A stretch of 64,000 nucleotides of DNA from Leptospira barantonii (GTDB taxonomy: Bacteria; Spirochaetota; Leptospiria; Leptospirales; Leptospiraceae), in the NCBI RefSeq assembly GCF_002811925.1, contig NZ_NPDS01000002.1:496001-560000 (forward strand). Reading direction: 5' to 3'. Within the stretch, counting starts at the first letter, position 1. Every line of letters begins with the position of its first letter. Shown here piece after piece: positions 37,612 to 46,390 of the stretch. The notes beneath the pieces were generated by a model, which worked only from the letters and a program-made list of their open reading frames with translations, was not told where the DNA came from and made no database searches. Position numbers and translations under genes: made by a program.

Positions 37612-38943
37612 ATGTTACAAAACCTTTATAAACGTTATCCGAACCTCGAGAAGATTCTTCACAACGGCGGTTGGCTTTTTTTCGATAAGATTTTTCGAAT
37701 GGGCGCGGGGATGCTCCTGGGTGTTTGGATCGCTCGTTATCTTGGTCCGGATACCTATGGAAAGCTGAATTACGTAATCGCTTACATAGCGTTAGTCGGC
37801 AGTTTTACGAATTTAGGTTTAGACGGGATAGCCGTTCGTGAATTGATTAAGGAAAAGAATGTTCGGGATGAGGTCGTTTCCACTTCCTTCATTCTTCAAT
37901 TTTTTGCAGGCCTTGTAGCCTATGTAATCAGTATCATTCTTATCTTCTATTTAAGACCAAATGAAGCCGATATCTTCTGGATGGTTTGTTTGGTCGGATT
38001 CACTTTGAGCTTTCGAGCGATCGGTGTTGTTAAGTATTGGTATGAGGCTCAGGTTCTATCGAAATATTTCGTTTGGTTGGAGAGCGTTTTATTCGTTATC
38101 TTCTCGGGAATCCGGGTTTTCCTGATCGTAAAAGGTTTCGACGTATTCGCGTTTGTTTGGGTAGGTTTGGTCGAGTCCATTCTCGTTTTAATCGGTTATT
38201 ATTTTCTTTATAAATTCCACAACGGCACATTATCCATTCGTCATACAAATTGGAAACGTGCGGTCTCCCTTTTGCGCGATAGCTGGATGCTCTTGTTATC
38301 GGGGCTTGCTATTATCGTATATATGAGAATTGATCAAATTATGATCGGTCAAATGCTGGGAGACGAGGCGGTCGGAGTTTACACTGCGGCGGTAAAGATC
38401 AGCGAAGTTTGGTATTTTATACCGATGGCCATCGCTTCTTCCCTTTTTCCATCGATTCTCAAGGCGAAAGAATTCGATCAGAAATTATACTTAGAAAGAT
38501 TGCGTCTTCTTCATTCATTTATGCTAATGATCGCGTTGCTGATCGCGATTCCGATGACGTTCCTCTCGGCTCCGATTATAAATATTCTTTTCGGAAATAA
38601 ATTTTCCGAAGCAGGAATCGTTTTGGCGATTCACATTTGGGCCGGTGTGTTCGTATTCTTGGGTGTTGCGAGCAGTCGATACTATCTTACCGAAAATTTA
38701 CAAAAGGTCGAACTTTATAAAAGTATCGTGGGCTGTATTACGAATATCGTATTGAATTATTTTTTCATTCCGATCTACGGAGTGAAAGGAGCCGCAATCG
38801 CTACCGTGATTTCTCAATTCTTTGCGAGTGTTTTGTTCAATCTGTTTCTAAAAAGAACTCGGGAAATATTTTTCATACAACTTCAATCCGTTCTGTTGTG
38901 GTCCATGTTTCGTCAGATGAATCGATTTCGAAAGTCGGTATAA
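37612..38943 (+). CDS. wzx: O-antigen flippase (Wzx)
   Basis: A 443-residue polysaccharide-transport protein of the MOP superfamily that moves lipid-linked repeat units across the inner membrane. About twelve hydrophobic segments are seen; GGWLFFDKIFRMGAGM and IARYLGPDTYGKLNYVIA at the N-terminus are typical. MRIDQIMIGQMLGDEAVGVY marks helix 7, and YGVKGAAIATVISQF a late helix. I start at ATG 37612; a TTG at 37559 is in another frame. Confidence 0.9.
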   Translation: MLQNLYKRYPNLEKILHNGGWLFFDKIFRMGAGMLLGVWIARYLGPDTYGKLNYVIAYIALVGSFTNLGLDGIAVRELIKEKNVRDEVVSTSFILQFFAGLVAYVISIILIFYLRPNEADIFWMVCLVGFTLSFRAIGVVKYWYEAQVLSKYFVWLESVLFVIFSGIRVFLIVKGFDVFAFVWVGLVESILVLIGYYFLYKFHNGTLSIRHTNWKRAVSLLRDSWMLLLSGLAIIVYMRIDQIMIGQMLGDEAVGVYTAAVKISEVWYFIPMAIASSLFPSILKAKEFDQKLYLERLRLLHSFMLMIALLIAIPMTFLSAPIINILFGNKFSEAGIVLAIHIWAGVFVFLGVASSRYYLTENLQKVELYKSIVGCITNIVLNYFFIPIYGVKGAAIATVISQFFASVLFNLFLKRTREIFFIQLQSVLLWSMFRQMNRFRKSV

Positions 38944-38953
38944 ATTTCTTTTC

Positions 38954-40126
38954 ATGAAAATCCTTTACGATCATCAGATCTTTACCCTACAGAGATTCGG
39001 CGGGATTTCCCGCTACTTCTACGAGATTATGAGAGGACTGAAAAAGAATTTTGCAGTCGATGTGAAACATTCGGTTTTATATTCTTCGAACGAGTATCTT
39101 CAGGATCGAGATCTCTTTCCTTTGGAAAAAGAATATTCTTATCAGGATTGGTATCCATCGATTCGATTTCGAGGAATGTATCGTGTTTTTCGTTTGTTAC
39201 AATGGTTCGGTTTAATTCCGTATCCGAAGAGAGAAATGGCTCGTTTGATTTCGAAGGAAATTGCGAACGAGGACTTCGATATTTTTCATCCCACGTATTA
39301 TTCTCCGTATTTTTTGAAGGATTTATCGAACAGAAAAAAACCTTACGTATTGACCGTACACGATATGATCCATGAAAAATTCCCCGATTATTTTTCAGAT
39401 GCTCGGGAAGTGATTGAAAACAAAAAGACCGCAATCGAAAACGCAGATTCAATCGTGGCAATTTCACTGAATACGAAGTCGGACTTATTAAAGTATTATA
39501 ATATTCCTGAATCTAAGATTAAGGTTATTTACCATGGGACTTCTTTTGCAAGTGATTCATTGAGCGAAAAAACATCGGAATCAAATAAGAAAGATTATAT
39601 TCTCTTTACGGGGAATCGTTCGTATTATAAGAATTTTTCTTTTTTCCTGAAAAGTGTACGGGCTATCTTTCAGGAATTTCCCCGACTTCAATTGTACTGT
39701 GTTGGTGGCGGGGCCTTCAATCGTGAAGAACTTCAATTGATCCAGGAGTTCGGTTTACTAAAGCGAGTCGAACAGTTTCGATTTGAGAACGACGAGGAGT
39801 TAGCCGCGTATTACAAAAACGCTTTGTTGTTTGTTTTTCCATCGAGATACGAAGGATTCGGAATTCCTCTTTTAGAGGCGTTTAGTTGTGGATGTCCCGT
39901 CGCTTGTAGCAACACATCGAGTTTTCCGGAGGTCGCGGGCGAAGCCGCCTTTTATTTCGATCCGGATCAGTCCGAATCGATTTATACAACTCTTAGAACC
40001 GCTCTTTTGGAACCGGAACAACGCAAAGAGAAGATTCAAAAAGGAAAAATTCAGCTTTCTAAGTTTTCTTGGGAAAAAACGACGAAAGAAACTTACGAAC
40101 TGTATGAGAGTATTATAAAAAATTAA
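38954..40126 (+). CDS. GT4 family glycosyltransferase (WbaZ-like)
   Basis: A 390-residue GT-B enzyme. It starts ILYDHQIFTLQRFGGISRYF, a motif common to mannosyl- and WbaZ-like transferases, and carries VHDMIHEKFPDYF, ILFTGNRSYYKNF and FPSRYEGFGIPLLEAFSCGCPV (E-x7-E). It begins the block of transferases after wzx. Donor unknown, possibly mannose-type. Confidence 0.85.
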   Translation: MKILYDHQIFTLQRFGGISRYFYEIMRGLKKNFAVDVKHSVLYSSNEYLQDRDLFPLEKEYSYQDWYPSIRFRGMYRVFRLLQWFGLIPYPKREMARLISKEIANEDFDIFHPTYYSPYFLKDLSNRKKPYVLTVHDMIHEKFPDYFSDAREVIENKKTAIENADSIVAISLNTKSDLLKYYNIPESKIKVIYHGTSFASDSLSEKTSESNKKDYILFTGNRSYYKNFSFFLKSVRAIFQEFPRLQLYCVGGGAFNREELQLIQEFGLLKRVEQFRFENDEELAAYYKNALLFVFPSRYEGFGIPLLEAFSCGCPVACSNTSSFPEVAGEAAFYFDPDQSESIYTTLRTALLEPEQRKEKIQKGKIQLSKFSWEKTTKETYELYESIIKN

Positions 40127-40136
40127 ATTAAGATTC

Positions 40137-41078
40137 ATGAAAGTTCCAGTATTAGTAATCGCCTTTAACCGTCCCGAGTTCACTTCCCTCGTTTTTGAAA
40201 CCATTCGAAAGTATAAGCCTAAAAAACTGTATGTAGCCGCAAATGCGCCTCGAAAAGAACGCGATGGCGAAGCCTTGAAGTGTAAAGAGGTTCGCAACAT
40301 AGTAAAAAGCGTAGATTGGGATTGTGAAGTCCATACACTTTTTCGTAAAGATCATTTGAGATTAAAGTTGTCCGTAAGCGGTGCCATAGATTGGTTTTTC
40401 AAAAACGAAGAAAAGGGAATTATTCTCGAAGATGATATCATCGCCGAACCGAGCTTTTTTACTTTTTGTGAAGAACTCTTAGAACGTTATAAAGATGATG
40501 AAAGAATCGGAATGATCAGCGGGGATAACTTCGGGTTCGGGCATAGAAGGGACGAGAGTAGTTATTATTTTTCACGTTATTCTCATATTTGGGGATGGGC
40601 TTCTTGGAGAAGGGCATGGAAGGGTTATGACGTTCACATGACGGACTATGCAGAATTCTTAAGGAGTGAATTTCTTTCGGATCTTTTTTCAGAAGCCGTT
40701 GAGTATAATTTTTGGAAATCGAATTTCGATATGGTCGCATTCGATGATTTTGAGACTTGGGATTTTCAATGGGTTTATCACAATTTTAAAAATGGAAGAT
40801 TGAATATCATGCCTTCCGTGAACCTAATTCGAAATATAGGCTTCGGCGATTCCGCCGCTCATACTAAGGAAGCGAATCAATACTCGAATATGAAAACGGA
40901 ACCGATGCACTTTCCGTTGGTTCATCCCAAATATCTAATTCGAGATTGTAAAAGCGATCTAATGTCTCAACGAACCTTTTTTCCTCCGAGTGATAAGAAT
41001 ATAATCCGTATTCTGCGTTTGTTCAATCCGATTCGGATTTTAAATAAGATCAGAGGTCACTTGCTTGGAGCTAAATAA
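40137..41078 (+). CDS. GNT-I-like glycosyltransferase
   Basis: A 313-residue GT-A fold protein. VLVIAFNRPEFTSLVFETIRK is the N-terminal nucleotide region and IILEDDI the metal motif; HIWGWASWRRAWKGYD is a conserved segment of this family, often annotated as nucleotide-diphospho-sugar transferase. No membrane helix is visible. The start of the next gene lies 14 bases inside its end. Confidence 0.78.
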   Translation: MKVPVLVIAFNRPEFTSLVFETIRKYKPKKLYVAANAPRKERDGEALKCKEVRNIVKSVDWDCEVHTLFRKDHLRLKLSVSGAIDWFFKNEEKGIILEDDIIAEPSFFTFCEELLERYKDDERIGMISGDNFGFGHRRDESSYYFSRYSHIWGWASWRRAWKGYDVHMTDYAEFLRSEFLSDLFSEAVEYNFWKSNFDMVAFDDFETWDFQWVYHNFKNGRLNIMPSVNLIRNIGFGDSAAHTKEANQYSNMKTEPMHFPLVHPKYLIRDCKSDLMSQRTFFPPSDKNIIRILRLFNPIRILNKIRGHLLGAK

Positions 41079-41943
41079 AAATTTTATCGGATGTAGGCTT
41101 TGCGGTTCTACTGCAAAAGTAGAATTTCAAACTAAAATAATGAATCGTTATGACGTTTCCTACTTTAGATGTGAAAATTGTCAATTGATTCAATCGGAAC
41201 AACCTTTTTGGTTACAAGAGGCTTATGAAAAGGCGATTTCGGTACTCGATACGGGAATCTTTCTTAGGAATAACGATAACGTTAAAAAATTGACCGTATT
41301 GTTAACCGAAATACAGAATCAAATTACAAAAACTGAAACTACTTCGTCCTTTTTCAATAAACTCTTTGTTAAAAATTTGCCGTTTCGCGGTAAGCTCTTG
41401 GATTTTGGCGGAGGTCACGGTATTCTTGTTCGGATGCTACGAGATATCGGCTTCGACTGCTACTGGTATGACAAATATGCTAAGAATGATTTCGCCACCG
41501 GGTTCGAAGCGGATACGAGCGATAAACATGACGTTGTCTTAGCATTTGAATTGTTTGAACATTTCGAAAATCCGAAAGAAAACATTGAAGAGATTTTAAA
41601 ACTGAGCGAACCTAAAATACTCATATTTTCAACTTTGTTGTACGGTGACCGGACCCCGGCAAAGGATTGGTGGTATTATGCGTTCGAGGCAGGACAACAC
41701 ATTGCATTCTACAATTCAAATACGATTCAAAGTATGAAATTGCAAAACGGATATACCGCGTTTTCAGTTTTACAAGATTTACATTTGTTAGTGCGCAATG
41801 ATGTGAATCTGGATCAAAGCAAATTGATTCGTTCTCTTCGAAACTTAGAAAGGAGTTTTTCCAAAGTTAAGAATTTGTACAATTCGAAAACTTTAGAAGA
41901 TCATTCTTTTTTAAAAAATACGATTCCATCAACTTCCAAATAA
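41065..41943 (+). CDS. Zinc-finger class I SAM methyltransferase
   Basis: A 292-residue protein with an N-terminal Cys cluster, C10-x2-CG and later C-x2-C in RCENCQL (about residues 36-42), characteristic of the sugar C- or O-methyltransferase group with a small zinc domain. A methyltransferase fold follows: LLDFGGGHGILVRML and DVVLAFELFEHFENP. The TTG start has a good GAGGT at 41053-41057. Base composition is low in G+C here (16 of 60 at 41281-41340). The acceptor is unknown. Confidence 0.75.
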   Translation: MELNKNFIGCRLCGSTAKVEFQTKIMNRYDVSYFRCENCQLIQSEQPFWLQEAYEKAISVLDTGIFLRNNDNVKKLTVLLTEIQNQITKTETTSSFFNKLFVKNLPFRGKLLDFGGGHGILVRMLRDIGFDCYWYDKYAKNDFATGFEADTSDKHDVVLAFELFEHFENPKENIEEILKLSEPKILIFSTLLYGDRTPAKDWWYYAFEAGQHIAFYNSNTIQSMKLQNGYTAFSVLQDLHLLVRNDVNLDQSKLIRSLRNLERSFSKVKNLYNSKTLEDHSFLKNTIPSTSK

Positions 41944-41989
41944 AACGAAGTCTGATTTATAGATTATAAGTATTCATTCGGATTCTCCA

Positions 41990-42922
41990 ATGGCAAAGAA
42001 AAAAAAGAAAATAGACATAGTCGTACCTTCTTTCAATGAAGCAGGGAACGTAGAAGTATTGTTCAACCGATTAAAAAACGTTATACCGAATGCTTACGAG
42101 TATCGAGTTATCTTTGTCGATGACGGTAGTGTCGATGGTACTCTTGAGGCCGTCGAATCATTAACGCACAAACATTCGCAGGTCAAATACATCTCGTTTT
42201 CCAAAAATTTCGGACATCAGATCGCTCTCAAAGCAGGCTTGGATCATTCCGACGCCGATTGTACGATTTCTTTAGACGCCGATCTTCAACATCCGCCTGA
42301 ATTGATTCCCGCTTTGATCGAACGTTGGGAGGCGGGTGACAAGATCGTTTATACAAAAAGAATCGATAACGAAAACGTAGGATTTTTTAAAAAGACAACG
42401 GCGAAATTATTTTACAAACTTCTAAACGGTTTGTCCGGTTTGGATATAGATCAGGGCGCCGCTGATTTCAGATTGTTGGATCGAAAGGTCGTAGATGTTC
42501 TGAAAAATTTTCAAGAGAGAAACTTATTCATCCGTGGAATGGTAACAGGAATCGGTTTCAAAAAAAGTTATATAGAATACCAGCCCGATAAGAGACAGTG
42601 GGGCAAAAGCAAATACAATCTAAAAAGAATGTTCTTGTTTGCTTTGGACGGAATCACTTCCTTTAGCGTAAAACCTTTACATATCGCCACGATCGTAGGA
42701 ATCATTTCTTCCTTGTTCTCAGGGCTTTACGCAATCTATGCGATTACCATGTTTTTTACTTCTGAAAAAACGGTTTCCGGTTGGACTTCCGTACTTGTGA
42801 GCGTGCTTTTTATGGGCGGCGTTCAGTTGATCGTGCTTGGTATTCTCGGTGAATATATCGGCAAGATGTTTCTGCAAACGAAAAGCAGGCCGAACTATAT
42901 CGTAAAGGATTCTAATCTTTAA
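41990..42922 (+). CDS. Polyprenyl-phosphate glycosyltransferase (GtrB/DPM1-like)
   Basis: A 310-residue GT2 that transfers a hexose from UDP-sugar to undecaprenyl phosphate. IVVPSFNEAGNVEVLF, VDDGSVDGT, SLDADLQHPPE and the QWGKSKYNLKRM segment are typical of GtrB/DPM1. Two C-terminal hydrophobic helices (about 230-255 and 265-290) anchor it. It is followed by a large membrane protein, as in GtrB-GtrC pairs. Confidence 0.87.
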   Translation: MAKKKKKIDIVVPSFNEAGNVEVLFNRLKNVIPNAYEYRVIFVDDGSVDGTLEAVESLTHKHSQVKYISFSKNFGHQIALKAGLDHSDADCTISLDADLQHPPELIPALIERWEAGDKIVYTKRIDNENVGFFKKTTAKLFYKLLNGLSGLDIDQGAADFRLLDRKVVDVLKNFQERNLFIRGMVTGIGFKKSYIEYQPDKRQWGKSKYNLKRMFLFALDGITSFSVKPLHIATIVGIISSLFSGLYAIYAITMFFTSEKTVSGWTSVLVSVLFMGGVQLIVLGILGEYIGKMFLQTKSRPNYIVKDSNL

Positions 42923-42966
42923 AACATTCTAAAATTCTTAAGCATTCATTAGGAATAATCTACACT

Positions 42967-44610
42967 ATGATTCAATCTATTCAATCCTTCTCAGACCCGA
43001 CTCAATTTCTTATTTTAAGCGTTTTTCTGATATTTTTGCTCGTTGAAAAAAAAATCACATGGAATCCAAAAGTTCAACTTGGAACAGCCTTGACCGTTTC
43101 TTTGATCGTTTCCGTTTATTGTTTCGGACCGAATTTAAAAGCTAAGTTTTGGTTGATCGACGATCACGAGGTTGTTTACTTTCTGAAATCCAAAACTCAG
43201 GGTTCTAACCTATTTGATTTTTTTAATATTCTTTTGACGCAGACCGAAGTAGGTAACTTCGGGGAAAGTCCAAGATACAGAATCTCATATTACTTTTTGA
43301 GAATTTTAGAATCGCTCGTATTTAAGGAAAATTCCTTTCTTTGGTATTTTACTTTATTTTGTATTTCGACTTTCTTCGTTTTTTCAATGCTTCATTTTCT
43401 TTTTAAACACTTCTCGGTTGCTGTATCGATTCTTTTTACGTTCTTCGTTTTTTCATTTCGCTATTGGTCCGATATATTTTCTCGCTTGGGCGCGGGAGAA
43501 ACTTATGCCGTACTCGGAGTCGCTTTGATTCTACTGGGCCTTGCATATTACAGATACAAAGAGGAGAATGCCGATTGGATATTCGTAATCGTATCGTTCG
43601 GAGTTGCGATTTGTTGCGGATCCAAGGAGAACTTTCTTCCCTTATTTTTACTTCCTTTGTCTTTGTTGATCTTGGAATGGAAACGAAAAACGTTTTTTCG
43701 ATCTATAGTTTTAATCTTGCCGATTCTTCTTTCGATCTTTACCGTTATTTCCCTTTATTTATTCTTTAAAAAGAACCAGGTCGATATATACGGAAACAGT
43801 ACGCGAATTTCCGATCGAGTTTTGGCTTTGTTCGGGAAGCTGAACGGAGACTTTGTTATCGGCCTTTTGATACTTGCGGGGTTTGTTGCAGTTTTAAGTA
43901 TATTAGAATCTTTTAAAACTAAGAAGTTTAAAATCACGAAGGCGATTTTGTTGCCGATCGTTTTGTTCGGAATTTTGCTTTTGAACATCGTTTTTTACAA
44001 CGGAAACTGGCCTACGAATTCGCGTTACGATTTCCCCGGTATTATAACATACCAAGTAGGGCTTTTGGTTTTGATCGTTTTAGCTTTAGAAATACTGCTT
44101 CGATATTTTGAAATCGATTTAAAACATCGTGCGATCGTTACGAATATCGCATTGATTTTCTTTCTTTCTTCCTTGGTTTCAGCGAAAGGAATCACGGATC
44201 TTCAGCGTGATGCCCGTGCTAACATGAAACGAACGCAAGCGTTTTCATCCTTTCTTACGAATTTGATTTCCGATTCCACGGATAAAACGATTGTGTTATA
44301 CGTGCATCAAGCCTTTGATTTTGAGCCGGCGGATTCTATGACTCGATATTTGAATTACTACGAAGATAAAAACGAGAGAATGATTTTAGTCTCGCCGGCA
44401 AAGGCGGAGTCGGATTTTAAAAACGGCTTATTGGATTATTTGAGAAAAATTTCGAAAGAAGGTTCCGAGGAACGAAAAATTCTTCCTTACAATCCCAAAT
44501 CGTTGGCCGGTCGCTCTTGTTTGATTTTGTATTTTCCTCCCGCTTCCTTGGAAGATGTTCCGAATATTCCCGAATGTAAGGAATTGCGCAAAGAAACCGT
44601 TCCGTTCTAA
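42967..44610 (+). CDS. GT-C-type membrane glycosyltransferase candidate
   Basis: A 547-residue protein with about ten to twelve hydrophobic segments in the first 420 residues and a soluble C-terminal part. The first periplasmic loop has LIDDHEVVYF, which fits the acidic catalytic motif of GT-C enzymes. These use polyprenyl-phosphate sugars as donors on the outer face of the inner membrane. Directly after a GtrB-like gene, it probably adds a side-chain sugar to the O antigen. It could instead be an unrelated multispanning protein; overall identity cannot be judged here. Confidence 0.68.
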   Translation: MIQSIQSFSDPTQFLILSVFLIFLLVEKKITWNPKVQLGTALTVSLIVSVYCFGPNLKAKFWLIDDHEVVYFLKSKTQGSNLFDFFNILLTQTEVGNFGESPRYRISYYFLRILESLVFKENSFLWYFTLFCISTFFVFSMLHFLFKHFSVAVSILFTFFVFSFRYWSDIFSRLGAGETYAVLGVALILLGLAYYRYKEENADWIFVIVSFGVAICCGSKENFLPLFLLPLSLLILEWKRKTFFRSIVLILPILLSIFTVISLYLFFKKNQVDIYGNSTRISDRVLALFGKLNGDFVIGLLILAGFVAVLSILESFKTKKFKITKAILLPIVLFGILLLNIVFYNGNWPTNSRYDFPGIITYQVGLLVLIVLALEILLRYFEIDLKHRAIVTNIALIFFLSSLVSAKGITDLQRDARANMKRTQAFSSFLTNLISDSTDKTIVLYVHQAFDFEPADSMTRYLNYYEDKNERMILVSPAKAESDFKNGLLDYLRKISKEGSEERKILPYNPKSLAGRSCLILYFPPASLEDVPNIPECKELRKETVPF

Positions 44611-44675
44611 TCGCGCTTTTGATTCAATAAAACATCGTACCTTTGAACTTTAGTATATTAAGATAATCTCAAACC

Positions 44676-45521
44676 ATGACAAAAAAAAAGACGCCGAAAA
44701 TTTCCATCATCACCATCAACTACAATGATCATTCCGGACTCGAAAAAACGATTCAATCCGTTAGAGGTCAGAGTTTTGAAAACTTCGAACATATCATTAT
44801 TGATGCGGGTTCCAAAGACGGTAGCGTCGATGTGATCAAAAAATACAAGGACGGAATTTCGCATTGGGTAAGCGAAAAAGACAAGGGTATCTATGACGGG
44901 CAGAATAAAGGAATCAAAGCCGCAAAGGGAGAATACTGTCTTTTTCTGAACTCGGGGGATTTTCTCGCGAATTCGAACGTACTTTCGGACGTGTTTTCAA
45001 AGAATGATATCGATGCGGATTTTATCTACGGAGATATGTTGATAGAATCCGAGAATGGAAAGGTTGCTTACGGCAAAAGTCCGAAGGAACTGGATCTTTA
45101 TTTTTTATCCTATGAAGTTTTATGGCATTGCGCTACGTTCATTAGAAGATCATTATTTACTAAATTTGGAATCTACGATCTTTCCTACAAAATCGCGGCC
45201 GACGTCGATTTTTTTCTAAAAGCGATCGGAGTGGGCGGGGCGAGTTGGAAATATGTCGGAAAGCCGATCAGTCAATTCAATACGTTCGGTTTTGGATCAA
45301 ATCCGAAAAATCAAGTGCTCTTGGAAGCGGAACGAAAGAGGATGAGAGAGGAACATCTGTCGCATTCCACGGTAATCCATCTTGAGAAATTTTTTAAAAT
45401 GAGAAAGGACTATATCATATTCGGTTATTTTTATTTTCCGCAAATTCTTAATTTCTTTCGCAGTATAAGTATTCTTAAAAAACTGAACGGCATCTTCTTT
45501 AGATTTGCAAATCGGAAGTAG
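44676..45521 (+). CDS. GT2 family glycosyltransferase (WcaA-like)
   Basis: A 281-residue GT-A enzyme. SIITINYNDHSGLEKTIQSV, IIIDAGSKDGSVDVI, SEKDKGIYDGQNKGIKAAKGEY and LNSGD are the signature of the group that includes colanic-acid WcaA/WcaE transferases. It ends just before a TTG-started gene, with GGAAG of its last codons serving as ribosome site for that gene. Confidence 0.87.
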   Translation: MTKKKTPKISIITINYNDHSGLEKTIQSVRGQSFENFEHIIIDAGSKDGSVDVIKKYKDGISHWVSEKDKGIYDGQNKGIKAAKGEYCLFLNSGDFLANSNVLSDVFSKNDIDADFIYGDMLIESENGKVAYGKSPKELDLYFLSYEVLWHCATFIRRSLFTKFGIYDLSYKIAADVDFFLKAIGVGGASWKYVGKPISQFNTFGFGSNPKNQVLLEAERKRMREEHLSHSTVIHLEKFFKMRKDYIIFGYFYFPQILNFFRSISILKKLNGIFFRFANRK

Positions 45522-45525
45522 AACT

Positions 45526-46353
45526 TTGAAGATTTTAGTTTTTATCAATCATTTCTACGGAAAGAATCCATACTTTGTCGGTCGCTCTTCTCAGATCTCC
45601 GAGAAGAATGAAGACGAACGCAAGAAAAAAGCGGAACGTAGGCTCGCCCATATAAAGGCGACGGTGGATTCCCTCAATACCTTGGGTAAAAAAGTGGAAA
45701 TTAAATTCTGCGGATACCAGGGAAAATCTTTGGTGAAGCTGGACTTCGATTTCGAAAAAGAAATCGATAAACCGACGGATATCATGTACGCGAGTCTTTC
45801 TAAAATGGGAGAATTTGCGAATCGTTACGATTATTTTATCAACATAGAAGACGATATTCTTTTATCAAAGGAAACATTCGATCGAATCGTTTCCTTTGAT
45901 AAGAATTCGAATATCAACGAAATTCTGCATCCGAATCGAATGGAATTGGATGATCATGGCAATTTATTTTGTATCGATTTAAAATGTGTCCCGGGTTGGA
46001 CATATACTCAAAGAGAATTCGGTGGTAAGGTTTTTAGACAAGCGGTCAATCCTCATTCCGGTCTCGCGATTTTTAGCAAAGAAAAATTGAAATATGCCCT
46101 GAAGAATTCAGACTTAAAATCGAAGACAATTGTTCTTTCCAAGGGGATGGAATCCGCATACGCGAGCGTTCATTCCTCTTTTATCTTATGGAGGGCTTAC
46201 GACGATATCGGCTTTCATTCCGTTTTTCATCAGGATAAATGGGTTCAACCAAAGAAAGATCTTCTTACCTCGATTACTTGGAGAGATTTCGTTCCTTTGA
46301 TCGTATTGAAATTGCTTAAATATATGTTTCTAACATTTCAACGGAAAGAATAG
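45526..46353 (+). CDS. Putative glycosyltransferase of unassigned family
   Basis: A 275-residue protein starting MKILVFINHFYG. I take TTG 45526, which has GGAAG at 45514-45518 with 7-base spacing, over a TTG 21 bases upstream inside the previous gene. FINIEDDILLS carries an acidic triad like the DxD motif of GT-A transferases, and a later GLAIFSKEKL recalls nucleotide-sugar folds. No family can be named. Its place among transferases suggests O-antigen assembly or modification. Confidence 0.6.
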   Translation: MKILVFINHFYGKNPYFVGRSSQISEKNEDERKKKAERRLAHIKATVDSLNTLGKKVEIKFCGYQGKSLVKLDFDFEKEIDKPTDIMYASLSKMGEFANRYDYFINIEDDILLSKETFDRIVSFDKNSNINEILHPNRMELDDHGNLFCIDLKCVPGWTYTQREFGGKVFRQAVNPHSGLAIFSKEKLKYALKNSDLKSKTIVLSKGMESAYASVHSSFILWRAYDDIGFHSVFHQDKWVQPKKDLLTSITWRDFVPLIVLKLLKYMFLTFQRKE

Positions 46354-46390
46354 TTTTCCCCGTAAAAATTAATACCGTAGTAAATTCATT

